Assembly (NCBI GenBank): GCA_027306505.1
Contig: DAHUZP010000083.1
Location: 1-64,000 of the forward strand
Reading direction: 5' to 3'
DNA from: Thermoplasmata archaeon
Lineage (GTDB): Archaea > Thermoplasmatota > Thermoplasmata > Lutacidiplasmatales > UBA184
Length of the DNA: 64,000 bases
A program made the position numbers and the translations under genes. Below are positions 9,625 through 19,170 of this stretch, in pieces. The notes under the pieces were generated by a model. That model was not told where the DNA came from. It worked only from the letters and a program-made list of their open reading frames with translations, and ran no database searches. Every line of letters begins with the position of its first letter. Position 1 is the first letter of the stretch.

Positions 9625-10623
9625 TCAGTCCTGATGGACGATCGCGCTACCGTCGAGCTCGATGTTCACCGGGGTGAGGAAAGCCCCGAAGCGCTGCAAG
9701 GCGCGCTCGATCCCCCCGTGCCTCTCGGGCGGGGCGATGAGGAAGAGGAACCCTCCTCCCCCTGCGCCCATGAGCTTCCCGCCGAGCGCGCCCGCCTTCT
9801 TCGCGGCGCCATAGAGCTCGTCCACGCGCGGATTGCTGATCCCTTGGGAGAGCTTCTGCTTGAGGGCCCAGTTCTCGTCCATCATGCGTCCCACCTCGGC
9901 GAAGTCGAGCGCCTCGAGCGCCCGGGCCGTGCCCACCGCTAGGTCGCGCATCCGGTCGTACTCCGCGAGATGGTCGGAGATCTGCGTCACCTGGTTCGCG
10001 TGGATGCTGGTGGAGGCCCTCTCGATCCCGGTGAAGAACAGCATCTGGTGGGCGTTGAGAGCGGTGAGCCCTTCGTGATCGAGCGAGAGGCTCTGCACGG
10101 AGACGGCCCCGTCACGCTGCACCTGGATCAGGTTGAGGCCGCCGTAGGCGGCCACGTACTGGTCCTGGATGCCTCCCGGCTCGTGAAGCACCTCGCGCTC
10201 GATGTGCACGGCCTCCCGCGCCAGTTGGCGCGGGCTCACCCGGTGGCCCTTCCACGCGTGGAGCGCATTGAGCACGCCCACTGCGCAGCTGCTGCTAGAA
10301 CCGATGCCGGTGCCCCGGGAGGGCATCTGGGTCGCGGTGATGACCTGGACGCCGCTCGGGATCCGGAGCAGGCGGAGCGCCTCCCGGATGGACCCGTGAT
10401 CGATCTCGTCGACGCTCTTCTTCGCGTCCTCGGTGACCCGGTAGCTCACCCGGATCTCGTCCCGGTTGAAGTTCTCCACGACGATGACGTAGATGCCCTT
10501 GTCCATGGCCCCCGCGACGCAGGCGCCCGGTCCATGGCCCCGGTAGTACTCCGGGAGGTCGGTGCCCCCTCCGGCAAAGGTGACCCTGAAGGGGGTCTTG
10601 GTCACGACGGAGTTGGTCCCCAA
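9625..10623 (-). CDS. GHMP-family sugar kinase (HddA-like)
   Basis: KTPFRVTFAGGGTDLPEYYRGHGPG...GTGIGSSSSCAVGVLNALHA...GGKLMGAGGGGFLFL. Confidence 0.88.
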   Translation of the reverse strand: MGTNSVVTKTPFRVTFAGGGTDLPEYYRGHGPGACVAGAMDKGIYVIVVENFNRDEIRVSYRVTEDAKKSVDEIDHGSIREALRLLRIPSGVQVITATQMPSRGTGIGSSSSCAVGVLNALHAWKGHRVSPRQLAREAVHIEREVLHEPGGIQDQYVAAYGGLNLIQVQRDGAVSVQSLSLDHEGLTALNAHQMLFFTGIERASTSIHANQVTQISDHLAEYDRMRDLAVGTARALEALDFAEVGRMMDENWALKQKLSQGISNPRVDELYGAAKKAGALGGKLMGAGGGGFLFLIAPPERHGGIERALQRFGAFLTPVNIELDGSAIVHQD

Positions 10624-10840
10624 GATGGGCCGACCTCAGAATGTCCAGGGGAGCCGTGAGATAAGGGTGGCTCTCCCCCCGGGAGGACCACGGGCTCCGA
10701 ACCCACCCCTCAGGCGTGGGAGGTGCTGCCCACGGGTGCTCCTGCCCGGTCTTGACCGACCCCCCCTCTCGGGGAAGGCGTCCTGGCCTCGGGGGGGCTA
10801 AAGCATAAGGTCAAAACCCCCCCTAGGTACGGGGCGGGAG

Positions 10841-11371
10841 TTGACGCGCAAGGACAACGACCGCGGGGAGGCCTCCGGAGCCGAAGAGGCCGCCGCCGGC
10901 TCGTCAGAGAAGGACGGGGTGCAGGGGGGAGGGGCCCCACCCCAGGACTTCCTGACCACCCTCAAGCGCACCCTGCGGGGCTTCCGCTTCCCCATCTCGG
11001 TCGTCGTGCTGGTCCTGGGTCTCGCCCTGTTCTTCCTCGGGCTCTTCGCCTGGACCCCGCTCGGAGCTTCGAACGGGGCGCTCTCCGGTCTGGAGCAGCC
11101 GCTCCTGGGTACGGACAGCGCGAGCGGGTGCTGCGGTCCCGACTGGACCCTCCTGATGCTGCCGGGTGGCGCGCTCCTGGCCGCGATCGGAGGATACCTG
11201 GCCGGGGTCTACATCATCGCGCGGCGCCGCTTCGAGCATCTGATGAAGACCAAGAGCAAGGCGGAGTTCCTCCGGAACGTGACCGAGGCCGAGGATCTCC
11301 TGTGGGACCTCACCCCGGAGGATGAGATCCGGCTCGTCCGCAAGAAGCTCGAGCTCAAGATCCGCGGGTGA
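10841..11371 (+). CDS. Hypothetical protein with two TM segments
   Basis: FPISVVVLVLGLALFFLGLFAW and LLMLPGGALLAAIGGYLAGVYIIARRRF; TATA-like gcataagg upstream. Confidence 0.65.
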   Translation: MTRKDNDRGEASGAEEAAAGSSEKDGVQGGGAPPQDFLTTLKRTLRGFRFPISVVVLVLGLALFFLGLFAWTPLGASNGALSGLEQPLLGTDSASGCCGPDWTLLMLPGGALLAAIGGYLAGVYIIARRRFEHLMKTKSKAEFLRNVTEAEDLLWDLTPEDEIRLVRKKLELKIRG

Positions 11372-11448
11372 GCGCGACCCGCGTTCCGAGCCCTCAGGGG
11401 CGTCCACCCTTCGGTGATTTCATCTAGCGGGGCCGGCTCGCCCGGTCG

Positions 11449-12318
11449 ATGGTCGAGCTGCAGTTCCGCAAGCTTCGGACCCCGGAGGAGTTCCGGATGG
11501 CCGAAGACGTACAGGTGAAGGCCTGGGGGATGCGAGGGGAGCACCCCGTGCCTGCCTCCCTGCAACGCGCGGTCCAGGACAACGGCGGGATCATCCTTGG
11601 GGCCTTCCACGACATCCACCTCGTGGGATTCAACCTCGCTTTCGTCGCCTGGGACGGCCAGGAGCTCTACTACTGGTCGCACATGAACGCCGTCCTTCCG
11701 GAGTACCAGAACCACCACGTCGGGTTCCGCATGAAATCGGCGCAACGGGACGAGGTGCTGAGGCTCGGGCTCACGAAGGTCCGCTGGACCTTCGACCCAC
11801 TGGTCGCGAAGAACGGTCACTTCAACGTCCGACGGCTCGGAGCCTATCCGGACCGGTACATGCATCACTACTACGGCGCGATGGACACCGAACAGACCGC
11901 AGGGATCCCCACGGACCGACTGCGCGTCACCTGGCTCCTAGACGCTCCACATGTCCAGGAACGCTTGGGGGGCCACGCTCCCAGCGCGGAGGAGGACCTC
12001 GACCGCGTGAAGTCAAGCCAGGTCCTTCTATCGACCGACGTGGGAGACGCGGGGCTCCGGATCCCCCATGAGGTCCACGAGCCTGGGGAGGGCAAGACCT
12101 CCGGCGTCCTGGAGGTCCCCTTCGACCTCGCTACGTTGCGCGAGCACCAGCCCCAGGACCTCAAGGGATGGCGCCAGGCGACCCGGGAGGCCTTCCGGGC
12201 GGCACACGACCTCGGCTGGGGCGTGGACGACTTCGCGATCGTTCCGCTGGACCACGAGAAGCGGGCCTTCTACTTCCTCGCTCCCCGCCCCGGGAACCCG
12301 CCCCCGCGGTACCCCTAG
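11449..12318 (+). CDS. GNAT-superfamily acyltransferase (COG3375-like)
   Basis: ELQFRKLRTPEEFRMAEDVQVKAWG...NGGIILGAFHD...YWSHMNAVLPEYQNHHVGFRMKSAQRDEVLRLGLTKVRWTFDPLVAKNGHFNVRRLGA. Confidence 0.85.
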   Translation: MVELQFRKLRTPEEFRMAEDVQVKAWGMRGEHPVPASLQRAVQDNGGIILGAFHDIHLVGFNLAFVAWDGQELYYWSHMNAVLPEYQNHHVGFRMKSAQRDEVLRLGLTKVRWTFDPLVAKNGHFNVRRLGAYPDRYMHHYYGAMDTEQTAGIPTDRLRVTWLLDAPHVQERLGGHAPSAEEDLDRVKSSQVLLSTDVGDAGLRIPHEVHEPGEGKTSGVLEVPFDLATLREHQPQDLKGWRQATREAFRAAHDLGWGVDDFAIVPLDHEKRAFYFLAPRPGNPPPRYP

Positions 12319-12401
12319 ACGGACGGTCCCGACAGGGCCCCCTGCCGTTCCCCAACCCCTCACCGAACAAGGTTTGAGCTTCGAGCGCGCTCCGTTCTAC
12401 C

Positions 12402-13574
12402 GTGTCGGGCTTCCACGGTGAGCTGGTCCATCCGCTCCGGGCCGTCGTGGACGAGTTGGAGCTTCCCCTCGTTCTTCCATTCTCCACGAGCTTCGGAACG
12501 GAGGGGGCCCGACGCGTCCTTCTCCTGACCTTGGAGGACGCGGACGGGGTTCGGGGCTTCTCGGAGTGCGTCGCGGGACGCGATCCCTACTACTCCTACG
12601 AGTCGGTCCCCATTGTCCTCGAAGTGCTCGAGCGCTACCTGCTGCCCGCCCTGGCCGCTTTGGGGAACGAGGTGACCCCGCACCGATTCCTGCAGGCCGC
12701 CGACCGGATCCGAGGTCACCCGATGGCGAAGGCCTGGGTCGAGATGGCGCTCTGGGACCTCTCGGCCCGGCGGTCGAAGCTTCCGCTCCAGAAGCTCCTC
12801 GCCCACGGCCGACCGGTACGGGAGCGTGTGGAGGTGGGCGTGTCGGTGGGGCTCGTTTCCTCCCCTCGAGAGCTCGTGCGCCAGCTCGAGGGATACACGG
12901 GGCAGGGATACCGGCGTCTCAAGCTCAAGGTCGAGCCCGGCCGTGACCGGGACTTCGTGCGAGCCGCCCGTGAGAGCTTCCCCGAAGCCCCGCTGTGGAT
13001 CGACGCGAACCAGGCGTACACCGCGAAGGACCTCGACGCGCTGGCGAAGCTCTGCCGCGATTCAGCCCTATCGGTGGTCGAGCAACCGTTCGGGGAGGAC
13101 GAGCTGATCCTGCACGCCTCGCTCGCGCGAGAGCTTGAGGGCACCCCTGCCCTGGTGTGCCTCGACGAGTCGGTGACCTCCATGGGACGGCTCGAGCTCG
13201 CCCTGCAGGAGGGGGCGGTGGGCTGCCTCAATGTGAAGCCCGGCCGGGTGGGAGGGCTCTCGCGCTCGCTCGAGCTGCACGACCGCGCCGAGGGGGCCAG
13301 GGTCCCGGTCTGGTGCGGGGGCATGCTCGAGACCGGCATCGGCCGAGCGCACAATCTCCACCTCGCGAGCCTGCCCGGCTTCCGGCTGCCGGCCGACCTG
13401 TCCGCCTCGGACCGATACTGGAAGGAGGACCTCGTTGAGCCTCCCTTCCGCCTGGGACCGGCAAGCACCCTCCCGGTCCCGACGGGCCCTGGGATCGGTG
13501 TCGAACCGGAGGAGGAGCGGCTCTCGAAGGTGCGAGTGGCCCAACGGGTCTTCTCCCTCGACCAAAGGCTATGA
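12402..13574 (+). CDS. Enolase superfamily, o-succinylbenzoate synthase / N-succinylamino acid racemase-like
   Basis: YRRLKLKVEPGRD, LWIDANQAYT, VEQPF, CLDESVTS, CLNVKPGRVGGLS, WCGGMLETGIGRAHNLHLASLPGF. Confidence 0.9.
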   Translation: MSGFHGELVHPLRAVVDELELPLVLPFSTSFGTEGARRVLLLTLEDADGVRGFSECVAGRDPYYSYESVPIVLEVLERYLLPALAALGNEVTPHRFLQAADRIRGHPMAKAWVEMALWDLSARRSKLPLQKLLAHGRPVRERVEVGVSVGLVSSPRELVRQLEGYTGQGYRRLKLKVEPGRDRDFVRAARESFPEAPLWIDANQAYTAKDLDALAKLCRDSALSVVEQPFGEDELILHASLARELEGTPALVCLDESVTSMGRLELALQEGAVGCLNVKPGRVGGLSRSLELHDRAEGARVPVWCGGMLETGIGRAHNLHLASLPGFRLPADLSASDRYWKEDLVEPPFRLGPASTLPVPTGPGIGVEPEEERLSKVRVAQRVFSLDQRL

Positions 13575-14635
13575 CCTACCGTCCGCCTGCTCTTCGCGTG
13601 AGGCCCCCACACCGACGGCCGCGCTCTCGTCGCGGCTCCACCGGGCCGGGGGCCCCGCCCTTTCTGGACCGCGCCTCGCTCTCGGTCCTCTTCGTCTTCC
13701 TCTTCGCGATGGGCATCGGGGCCACGGCGGGGCTCCTGGGAGGGTTCCAGACGTTACCCGCCCCATCCTCGTACAACTCGCCCTTCTCCAGCGTGCTCGG
13801 CATCGCCCTCGTGACCGCCTTCCTCGCGCTCCTCGTGGCCTGGCTCTACGTAGGGCTCCTCCGCCGGGAGAAGGGGAACGGGAACGGAATCCCCGGGATG
13901 GGGTACACCGCGATCGCCCTCTTCGTCGTGATCCTCGTCTCGGCTGGGATCCTCGCCTTGGCCACCTACGACCAGACGCATCGGCCCTCGGCGATAGAGG
14001 GGAGCGGGGGGGGCCCCGCCGGTAGCAACAATTCGCCCGCGGGAGGGGGGGGAGGGTACGGTGGGAACGGGACCAACTCCACCCACTCCTCGTCCCCGCC
14101 CCCCTTGTCCAACGTCTCGAGATCCGCGGGCACTCCGCCTACCATCATGGCCCTAGGGGTGACCGTGGTCCTCGCCCTGGTCCTGGTCCCGACCATCCTC
14201 TACCTCGTCCGGCGTGACCGAAGACCGGAGATCTGGGAGCCGGAACAGCCCCCCCAGCTCATCCATACGCTGGAGCAGGCGGTGGCCTCGCTCGAAGCGG
14301 GCGATCTGGGGGAGGCCCGCAGCCGGATCATCTCCGCCTACAGCGCCCTGCTCTCCGAGCTCGAGCACCAGCAGGTCCCCGAGCTGGAGCATTCGACGCC
14401 TCGGGAGATCGAGGAGATCATGTCCTCGAAGCTCTCGCTCTCCACGCCTTCGGCCCACGACCTCCGCCTCCTCTTCGAGGAAGCGCGCTACAGCGAACAT
14501 CCGATGGGGGAGACCCAGGCGCTCGCCGCCCGACAGAGCCTCTCGCTCGTCATCGACCAGTTGAAATCCCGCCCGCTCGTCGGCCCCACGAGGCCTGAAG
14601 CAGCGACGGCCCTCACCCCAGGGAGAGGAAGTTGA
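13571..14635 (+). CDS. Membrane protein with C-terminal DUF4129-like domain
   Basis: TM segments then LEQAVASLEAGDLGEARSRIISAYSALLSELE...TPREIEEIMSSKL...LRLLFEEARYSEHPMGE; 4-nt overlap with upstream gene. Confidence 0.75.
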   Translation: MTYRPPALRVRPPHRRPRSRRGSTGPGAPPFLDRASLSVLFVFLFAMGIGATAGLLGGFQTLPAPSSYNSPFSSVLGIALVTAFLALLVAWLYVGLLRREKGNGNGIPGMGYTAIALFVVILVSAGILALATYDQTHRPSAIEGSGGGPAGSNNSPAGGGGGYGGNGTNSTHSSSPPPLSNVSRSAGTPPTIMALGVTVVLALVLVPTILYLVRRDRRPEIWEPEQPPQLIHTLEQAVASLEAGDLGEARSRIISAYSALLSELEHQQVPELEHSTPREIEEIMSSKLSLSTPSAHDLRLLFEEARYSEHPMGETQALAARQSLSLVIDQLKSRPLVGPTRPEAATALTPGRGS

Positions 14636-15048
14636 CCAGCCGGGCGGAGCTTATCGCGATGCGGGTCCTCCTGGCGGGAGGCATCGTCTCCGCCGTGCTG
14701 GCCGCCCTCGTCGCGGACGATGTCGGGCTCTCCCTCGGCTTCGGCGCCGTGGCCGCCGCCTTTTTGACCTTCGCCGGGCTCGCCGCCCTCGCGCTACGGA
14801 TGCCGGCCCTTCCGCCCCTTGTGCTGCCGGCGACCTCGGTCTGGCAGCTGCGCGTTCGGCAGGCGCTCGCCGGGGACGGGCTCTCCCGCCTGCAGCTCCT
14901 AGATGCGGTGGAGGCGGCCTCCTCCTGGAAGACCGGCACCTCGGCCTCCCGGATCCTCGACCAGAGGGACCACCTCCTCGCGCTCCCGCGCCGAGAGTTC
15001 GACCGCCTGCTCCGAAACGAGATCGCCCGCGTCGAGTCCGAAGGGTGA
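14632..15048 (+). CDS. Small membrane protein of MoxR/DUF58 operon
   Basis: Two TM segments and a soluble C-terminus; overlaps the preceding gene; operon context. Confidence 0.65.
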   Translation: MTSRAELIAMRVLLAGGIVSAVLAALVADDVGLSLGFGAVAAAFLTFAGLAALALRMPALPPLVLPATSVWQLRVRQALAGDGLSRLQLLDAVEAASSWKTGTSASRILDQRDHLLALPRREFDRLLRNEIARVESEG

Positions 15049-15126
15049 GGTGAGCACATCCTCGCGAGCTCAGCGTCCACGAAATCCCGCCTCGAGGCGG
15101 TCCTGGCCGGGGTCTCCCAGGCGGTC

Positions 15127-16014
15127 GTGGGCAAGCAGGAGGCCCTCCGTACCCTCCTGGTAGGGATCCTCGCGGACGGGCACGTCCTCCTCGAGGACCT
15201 TCCGGGGCTCGGGAAGACCCTCATCGCGAAGTCCTTCGCGGCTACCCTCGGGCTCCACTTCACCCGCGTGCAGTTCACGGCGGACCTGCTGCCCACCGAC
15301 ATCACAGGAGGGGAGGTGTACGACCCGTCCTCGGGGAAGTTCTCCTTCCGGCGTGGCCCGGTCTTCACCCACGTCCTTCTCGCGGACGAGATCAACCGCG
15401 CTCCCCCCAAGGTGCAGTCCGCCCTGCTGGAGGCGATGCAGGAGTACCAGGTCACCTCCGAGGGCTCGACGTACCCGCTGGAGCGGCCGTTCCTGGTCCT
15501 CGCGACGCAGAACCCGATCGAGCTCGAGGGGACCTACCCGCTCCCCGAGGCGCAGGTCGACCGCTTCCTGATCCGGCTCACCCTGGGCTACCCCACCAAC
15601 GCCGAGGAGCGCGCGATCCTCACGCGGCGACGTCTCGCGAAGCAGGAGATCGCCCCCCCGACCGCGGTCCTCGCCCCCGGGGAGTTCCGCTCGCTCCAGA
15701 ACGCGGTGGAAGCGGTCTCGCTCGCTCCGCCCCTCGAAGGGTACATCGTCGACCTGGTGAGCGCGACCCGCACGGACCCGCGCGTGGAGGTCGGCGCTTC
15801 CCCCCGAGGGTCCCTCGCCCTTTCGAAGCTCTCCCGGGCGAAGGCGCTCTTGGAGGGGCGGGACTTCGTGCTGCCCGATGACGTGAAGTCGCTCGCGCTC
15901 CCGGCCCTTGCCCACCGCCTGGTCATCAAACCGGAGCCGTGGATGCGCGGACTGCGGGGCACGACGGTCGTGTCCGAGGTGCTCCGCAAGACCCCGGTGC
16001 CCAAAGTGAACTAG
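15127..16014 (+). CDS. MoxR-type AAA+ ATPase
   Basis: LLEDLPGLGKTLIAKSFA, LLADEINRAPPKVQSALLEAMQEYQVT, ATQNPIELEGTYPLPEAQVDRFL; homology-like reading continues upstream of the GTG. Confidence 0.93.
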   Translation: MGKQEALRTLLVGILADGHVLLEDLPGLGKTLIAKSFAATLGLHFTRVQFTADLLPTDITGGEVYDPSSGKFSFRRGPVFTHVLLADEINRAPPKVQSALLEAMQEYQVTSEGSTYPLERPFLVLATQNPIELEGTYPLPEAQVDRFLIRLTLGYPTNAEERAILTRRRLAKQEIAPPTAVLAPGEFRSLQNAVEAVSLAPPLEGYIVDLVSATRTDPRVEVGASPRGSLALSKLSRAKALLEGRDFVLPDDVKSLALPALAHRLVIKPEPWMRGLRGTTVVSEVLRKTPVPKVN

Positions 16015-16052
16015 GGGGGACCTCGAGGCCCGACGGGCACCACGGGGGACCT

Positions 16053-17384
16053 ATGGCGGAGATCGACAGCGAGGGCTACGCCCCGCCCACGTCACGAGCG
16101 TCCTGGCGCGCCCGCTCGCTCGCCCTCTTCGGCCTAGGAGGGGCCGCCCTCGTCGCAGGGCTCGCCCTGCGGTCCTCGGAGGCGATCCTGTTCGCCGCCC
16201 CTCTCCTCCTGGCCCCGGCCTCGAGCTTCATGCTGGCCCCCCGGAGCCTCACCCGGGTCACGATCCAGGGAGAGATGCAGGAGGCCGGCGACGACCTAGA
16301 GCTCACGCTCACGCTCCGTCCACAGCCTCGCCTCGTCCAAGGGTGGCTGGACGTGGAGATCGAGGTACCGGAGGGTGTGATCGCGCTCAACGGATCGACC
16401 CACCGGGTGATCGTGGGGGGGGAGGGGCCGCTCACGACCACCTTCCGGTTCCGCGCGTTCCGACCGCTGTTCGTCCGCCTGTCCACTCCGAAGGTGCGCT
16501 GGCGAGACCCGCTCGGGCTCTCCGAGGTCCTCCTCCCGGTCCGGGCGGAGGGGCTCTCCTTGGAACGCTACCCTCCGGAGGTACGCCGGGTGCCCCGGCT
16601 CGCCTTCCAGCGCACGACGATCCTACCGGGGGAGGTCCACTCGCGCCGGAGGGCGGCGCAGGGGGACTTCGTCTCCGTTCGCCCCTATCATCCTGGCGAC
16701 TCCCCGCGTGACATCAACTGGTGGGCCTCGGCACGCCAGGGCTCCCTTGCGACCAACGAGTTCTTGGCCGAGCGGAGCGGCGAGATGATCCTGTGCGTCG
16801 ACGCGCGCCCCTGGGTGCAGCCGGGCGGCGACGACGCCCAGCTGCTGGGCGTTGCTCGGGCGGCCACGCTCGGGCTCGCACGCTACCTCCTCAAGGAGAA
16901 GACGCGTGTGGGCCTCGCGGTCTTCGGCGAGTTCGTGGATGTGGTGCGCCTGGGCTCCGGCCGGGTCCAACGCTACGCCATCGAACAGATGCTCGAGCGC
17001 GTTCGCCTCTCGACCGTGGCCGCGCCCATCGAACGGCTCTCCTTCTCCCTCCAGCGCTACTTCCCCCCCGGGACGCCCGTCCTCTTCCTGACCCCGTTGG
17101 TCGACGACGAGACGGTCGCTGCCGGCTACTTCCTGCGTCGACGCGGCTTCCCCTGCATGCTCCTCTGCCCCTCCCCCACGGCCCTCGAGCACGAACGGAT
17201 GGACCTCAAGGCCCCGGACGCGGAGGTCACCCTGAGGATCGTCCGTCTCCTGCGGCGCCGCCGTCTCGCCGAGGCATGGCAGAGCTCCCCCGTGGTGGAA
17301 TGGGAGGACTTCTCGAGCCTCGCCGCCCTGGTCTCGTTCTTGCGCCGCCCACCGACGGCCCTCGCGGGTGGAGGGCGGGCATGA
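16053..17384 (+). CDS. DUF58 (vWA-like) protein
   Basis: RPYHPGDSPRDINWWASARQGSLATNEFLAERSGEMILCVDAR; ATG 16053. Confidence 0.88.
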   Translation: MAEIDSEGYAPPTSRASWRARSLALFGLGGAALVAGLALRSSEAILFAAPLLLAPASSFMLAPRSLTRVTIQGEMQEAGDDLELTLTLRPQPRLVQGWLDVEIEVPEGVIALNGSTHRVIVGGEGPLTTTFRFRAFRPLFVRLSTPKVRWRDPLGLSEVLLPVRAEGLSLERYPPEVRRVPRLAFQRTTILPGEVHSRRRAAQGDFVSVRPYHPGDSPRDINWWASARQGSLATNEFLAERSGEMILCVDARPWVQPGGDDAQLLGVARAATLGLARYLLKEKTRVGLAVFGEFVDVVRLGSGRVQRYAIEQMLERVRLSTVAAPIERLSFSLQRYFPPGTPVLFLTPLVDDETVAAGYFLRRRGFPCMLLCPSPTALEHERMDLKAPDAEVTLRIVRLLRRRRLAEAWQSSPVVEWEDFSSLAALVSFLRRPPTALAGGGRA

Positions 17385-18163
17385 ACCGGGCGCCTGCTTC
17401 CCCCCCCAGCGCGGGACCTGGACCGGAGGAGCCGCGCTCGACGACCACCTCCGAGGCGTTCGTTCGACCGCGTATCCTCGGGCCGGAGGACGAGACCATC
17501 GCCGACCTCACCGACGCGGAGGTGGCCCGACGATACGCCCGACCTCCGCTCCTGCGTCGGGTCCCCGTGAGCGCGCTCGAGGGCCTCCTCACGCTGCTCC
17601 TCTTCGTCCCTCTCCCGGTCTGGCTCGCTGGAGGAGGGACCCGCAGCGGGGGGCTCCTCCTCCTGCTGGGACTGATCGGGGCCGGAGCGGCCGGCTTCCT
17701 CTTCCGACGCCTCCCCACCCCGCTCCCCTCGGGCGCGATGCTTCCAGGGGGGCTGGTCTGGGCCGTCGCGGTCCTGACGCTCCCGGGAGGGATCGCGGGG
17801 ATGACCAGTGCGCTGCTCGCGGGGGTCGTGTTGGTCCTCTACGCGAGCGTGGCGGCACCGGACGAGGTCGCCCCCCCCACCTCGGCGATCCTGGCGCAGG
17901 CCGCGGTCCCGGCGATGGGAGGGGCGCTCTCCCTGCTCGTGGCGGCGTCCCTGCTCGGGGTCTCCGCCCCCCTCTACTCCATCGTCCTGGTGCCTACCCT
18001 AGGGGCGCTCGCCCTTGCGGTCTACCTCTTCGGCCGGGAGGACCTGCCGGAGGAGGACGCGTCCTCGACCCCGGGGGCGAAGGCCCGCTCCCCCGCCCCC
18101 CCGGGCCCGGTCGCCTCGATGGAACGACCCGCGGACCCCCTGGCCCCCCGTGCGGAGCATTGA
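17381..18163 (+). CDS. Polytopic membrane protein of MoxR/DUF58 operon
   Basis: ATG 17381 overlaps the DUF58 stop; several TM helices, disordered tail. Confidence 0.72.
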   Translation: MNRAPASPPSAGPGPEEPRSTTTSEAFVRPRILGPEDETIADLTDAEVARRYARPPLLRRVPVSALEGLLTLLLFVPLPVWLAGGGTRSGGLLLLLGLIGAGAAGFLFRRLPTPLPSGAMLPGGLVWAVAVLTLPGGIAGMTSALLAGVVLVLYASVAAPDEVAPPTSAILAQAAVPAMGGALSLLVAASLLGVSAPLYSIVLVPTLGALALAVYLFGREDLPEEDASSTPGAKARSPAPPGPVASMERPADPLAPRAEH

Positions 18164-18391
18164 AGTGTCAAGCTCCCCTCCTCCCCTTGGCATCCCTGAA
18201 AAGGGAGGCCTGGATGCCGACGAAGGGTCCCTCCGGACCACCCTGCGGACGGGTCGTCCGCACGGGATGAAGAGAGGACAACCACGGTGTCCAACAGCCC
18301 CGGCCGGGTCAGGACGCGGAGAGGGCCGAAGCGCCCACCGTGAGGCGGTCCGTTACGGCCGGGGGACACAGGCCCTCGGCGGGGGGCACGG

Positions 18392-19084
18392 GTGACCCGG
18401 TACGACACCTCCGCCCAGGCCCGCCTGCGACAGTCCTCTCGCCGGCTCAACCTCGTGTTCGCGGGGGTCCTGTTCGCGATCGGCACCTGGCTCATCGCGA
18501 GCTACATCACGCTCTACCTCTCCCTCTTCCCCCCGACCACCACCTTCGAGCTGTTGCTGGGGGTCCTGGTCTACTGCTTCGCCTCGATCCCGTTGTCACA
18601 GGCCCTGATCCGGCGTCCGCACCCCGAGACGGTCGATGTCCGTGAGGAGGGGATCATCCTGCGGTTCCGCAAGGGCGGCCCCATCCGAATCGCCTGGGAG
18701 GACCGGCCGGTCTCGATGGCGTACGACGAGCGGGGGGTGAAGGGCTCGCTCCCCCGGCATCCCAGGATCGAGGGGATGGAGGTCCAGGTGTACCTCCCCC
18801 GCCCCGGCCGCGAGCCCGGCACGGAGACCTTCCGGCCCATGGAGCTCGACCTCAGCGGAGAGGCCTTCGATGAGATCGAGCGGGAGATGAAGCGAGCCGG
18901 TTTCCGTCCGCGCCGACGCACCTGGAGCCGTCGTCGCCCGGGGGAGATGGTCGAGTTCCTGCGACCGGGCGACCCCGGGGCCGATGAGACGCCGGAGGAG
19001 CTCCCGAGCTCCCGCCTCTCCCCCCGGTCGCGCTCGCGACGACCGACGCCTGCCCGCGACGCTCGGAAGAGGCTCCGGGACTGA
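18392..19084 (+). CDS. Membrane protein with basic C-terminal tail, unknown
   Basis: Two TM segments LVFAGVLFAIGTWLIASYITLYLSLF / FELLLGVLVYCFASIPLSQAL. Confidence 0.65.
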   Translation: MTRYDTSAQARLRQSSRRLNLVFAGVLFAIGTWLIASYITLYLSLFPPTTTFELLLGVLVYCFASIPLSQALIRRPHPETVDVREEGIILRFRKGGPIRIAWEDRPVSMAYDERGVKGSLPRHPRIEGMEVQVYLPRPGREPGTETFRPMELDLSGEAFDEIEREMKRAGFRPRRRTWSRRRPGEMVEFLRPGDPGADETPEELPSSRLSPRSRSRRPTPARDARKRLRD

Positions 19085-19102
19085 GGGCGACCCGGGGAGG
19101 AG

Positions 19103-19124
19103 GGTCTCCCGCGCGCGGGAGACC
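19103..19124. terminator. Perfect 22-nt palindrome, probable terminator hairpin
   Basis: GGTCTCCCGCGCGCGGGAGACC, 18 nt after stop of 18392-19084, followed by TTCGTTTCCTC. Confidence 0.5.
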
Positions 19125-19170
19125 TTCGTTTCCTCTCGGGGACCTCCCCATCCCTTATCTGCTCCAGAAG

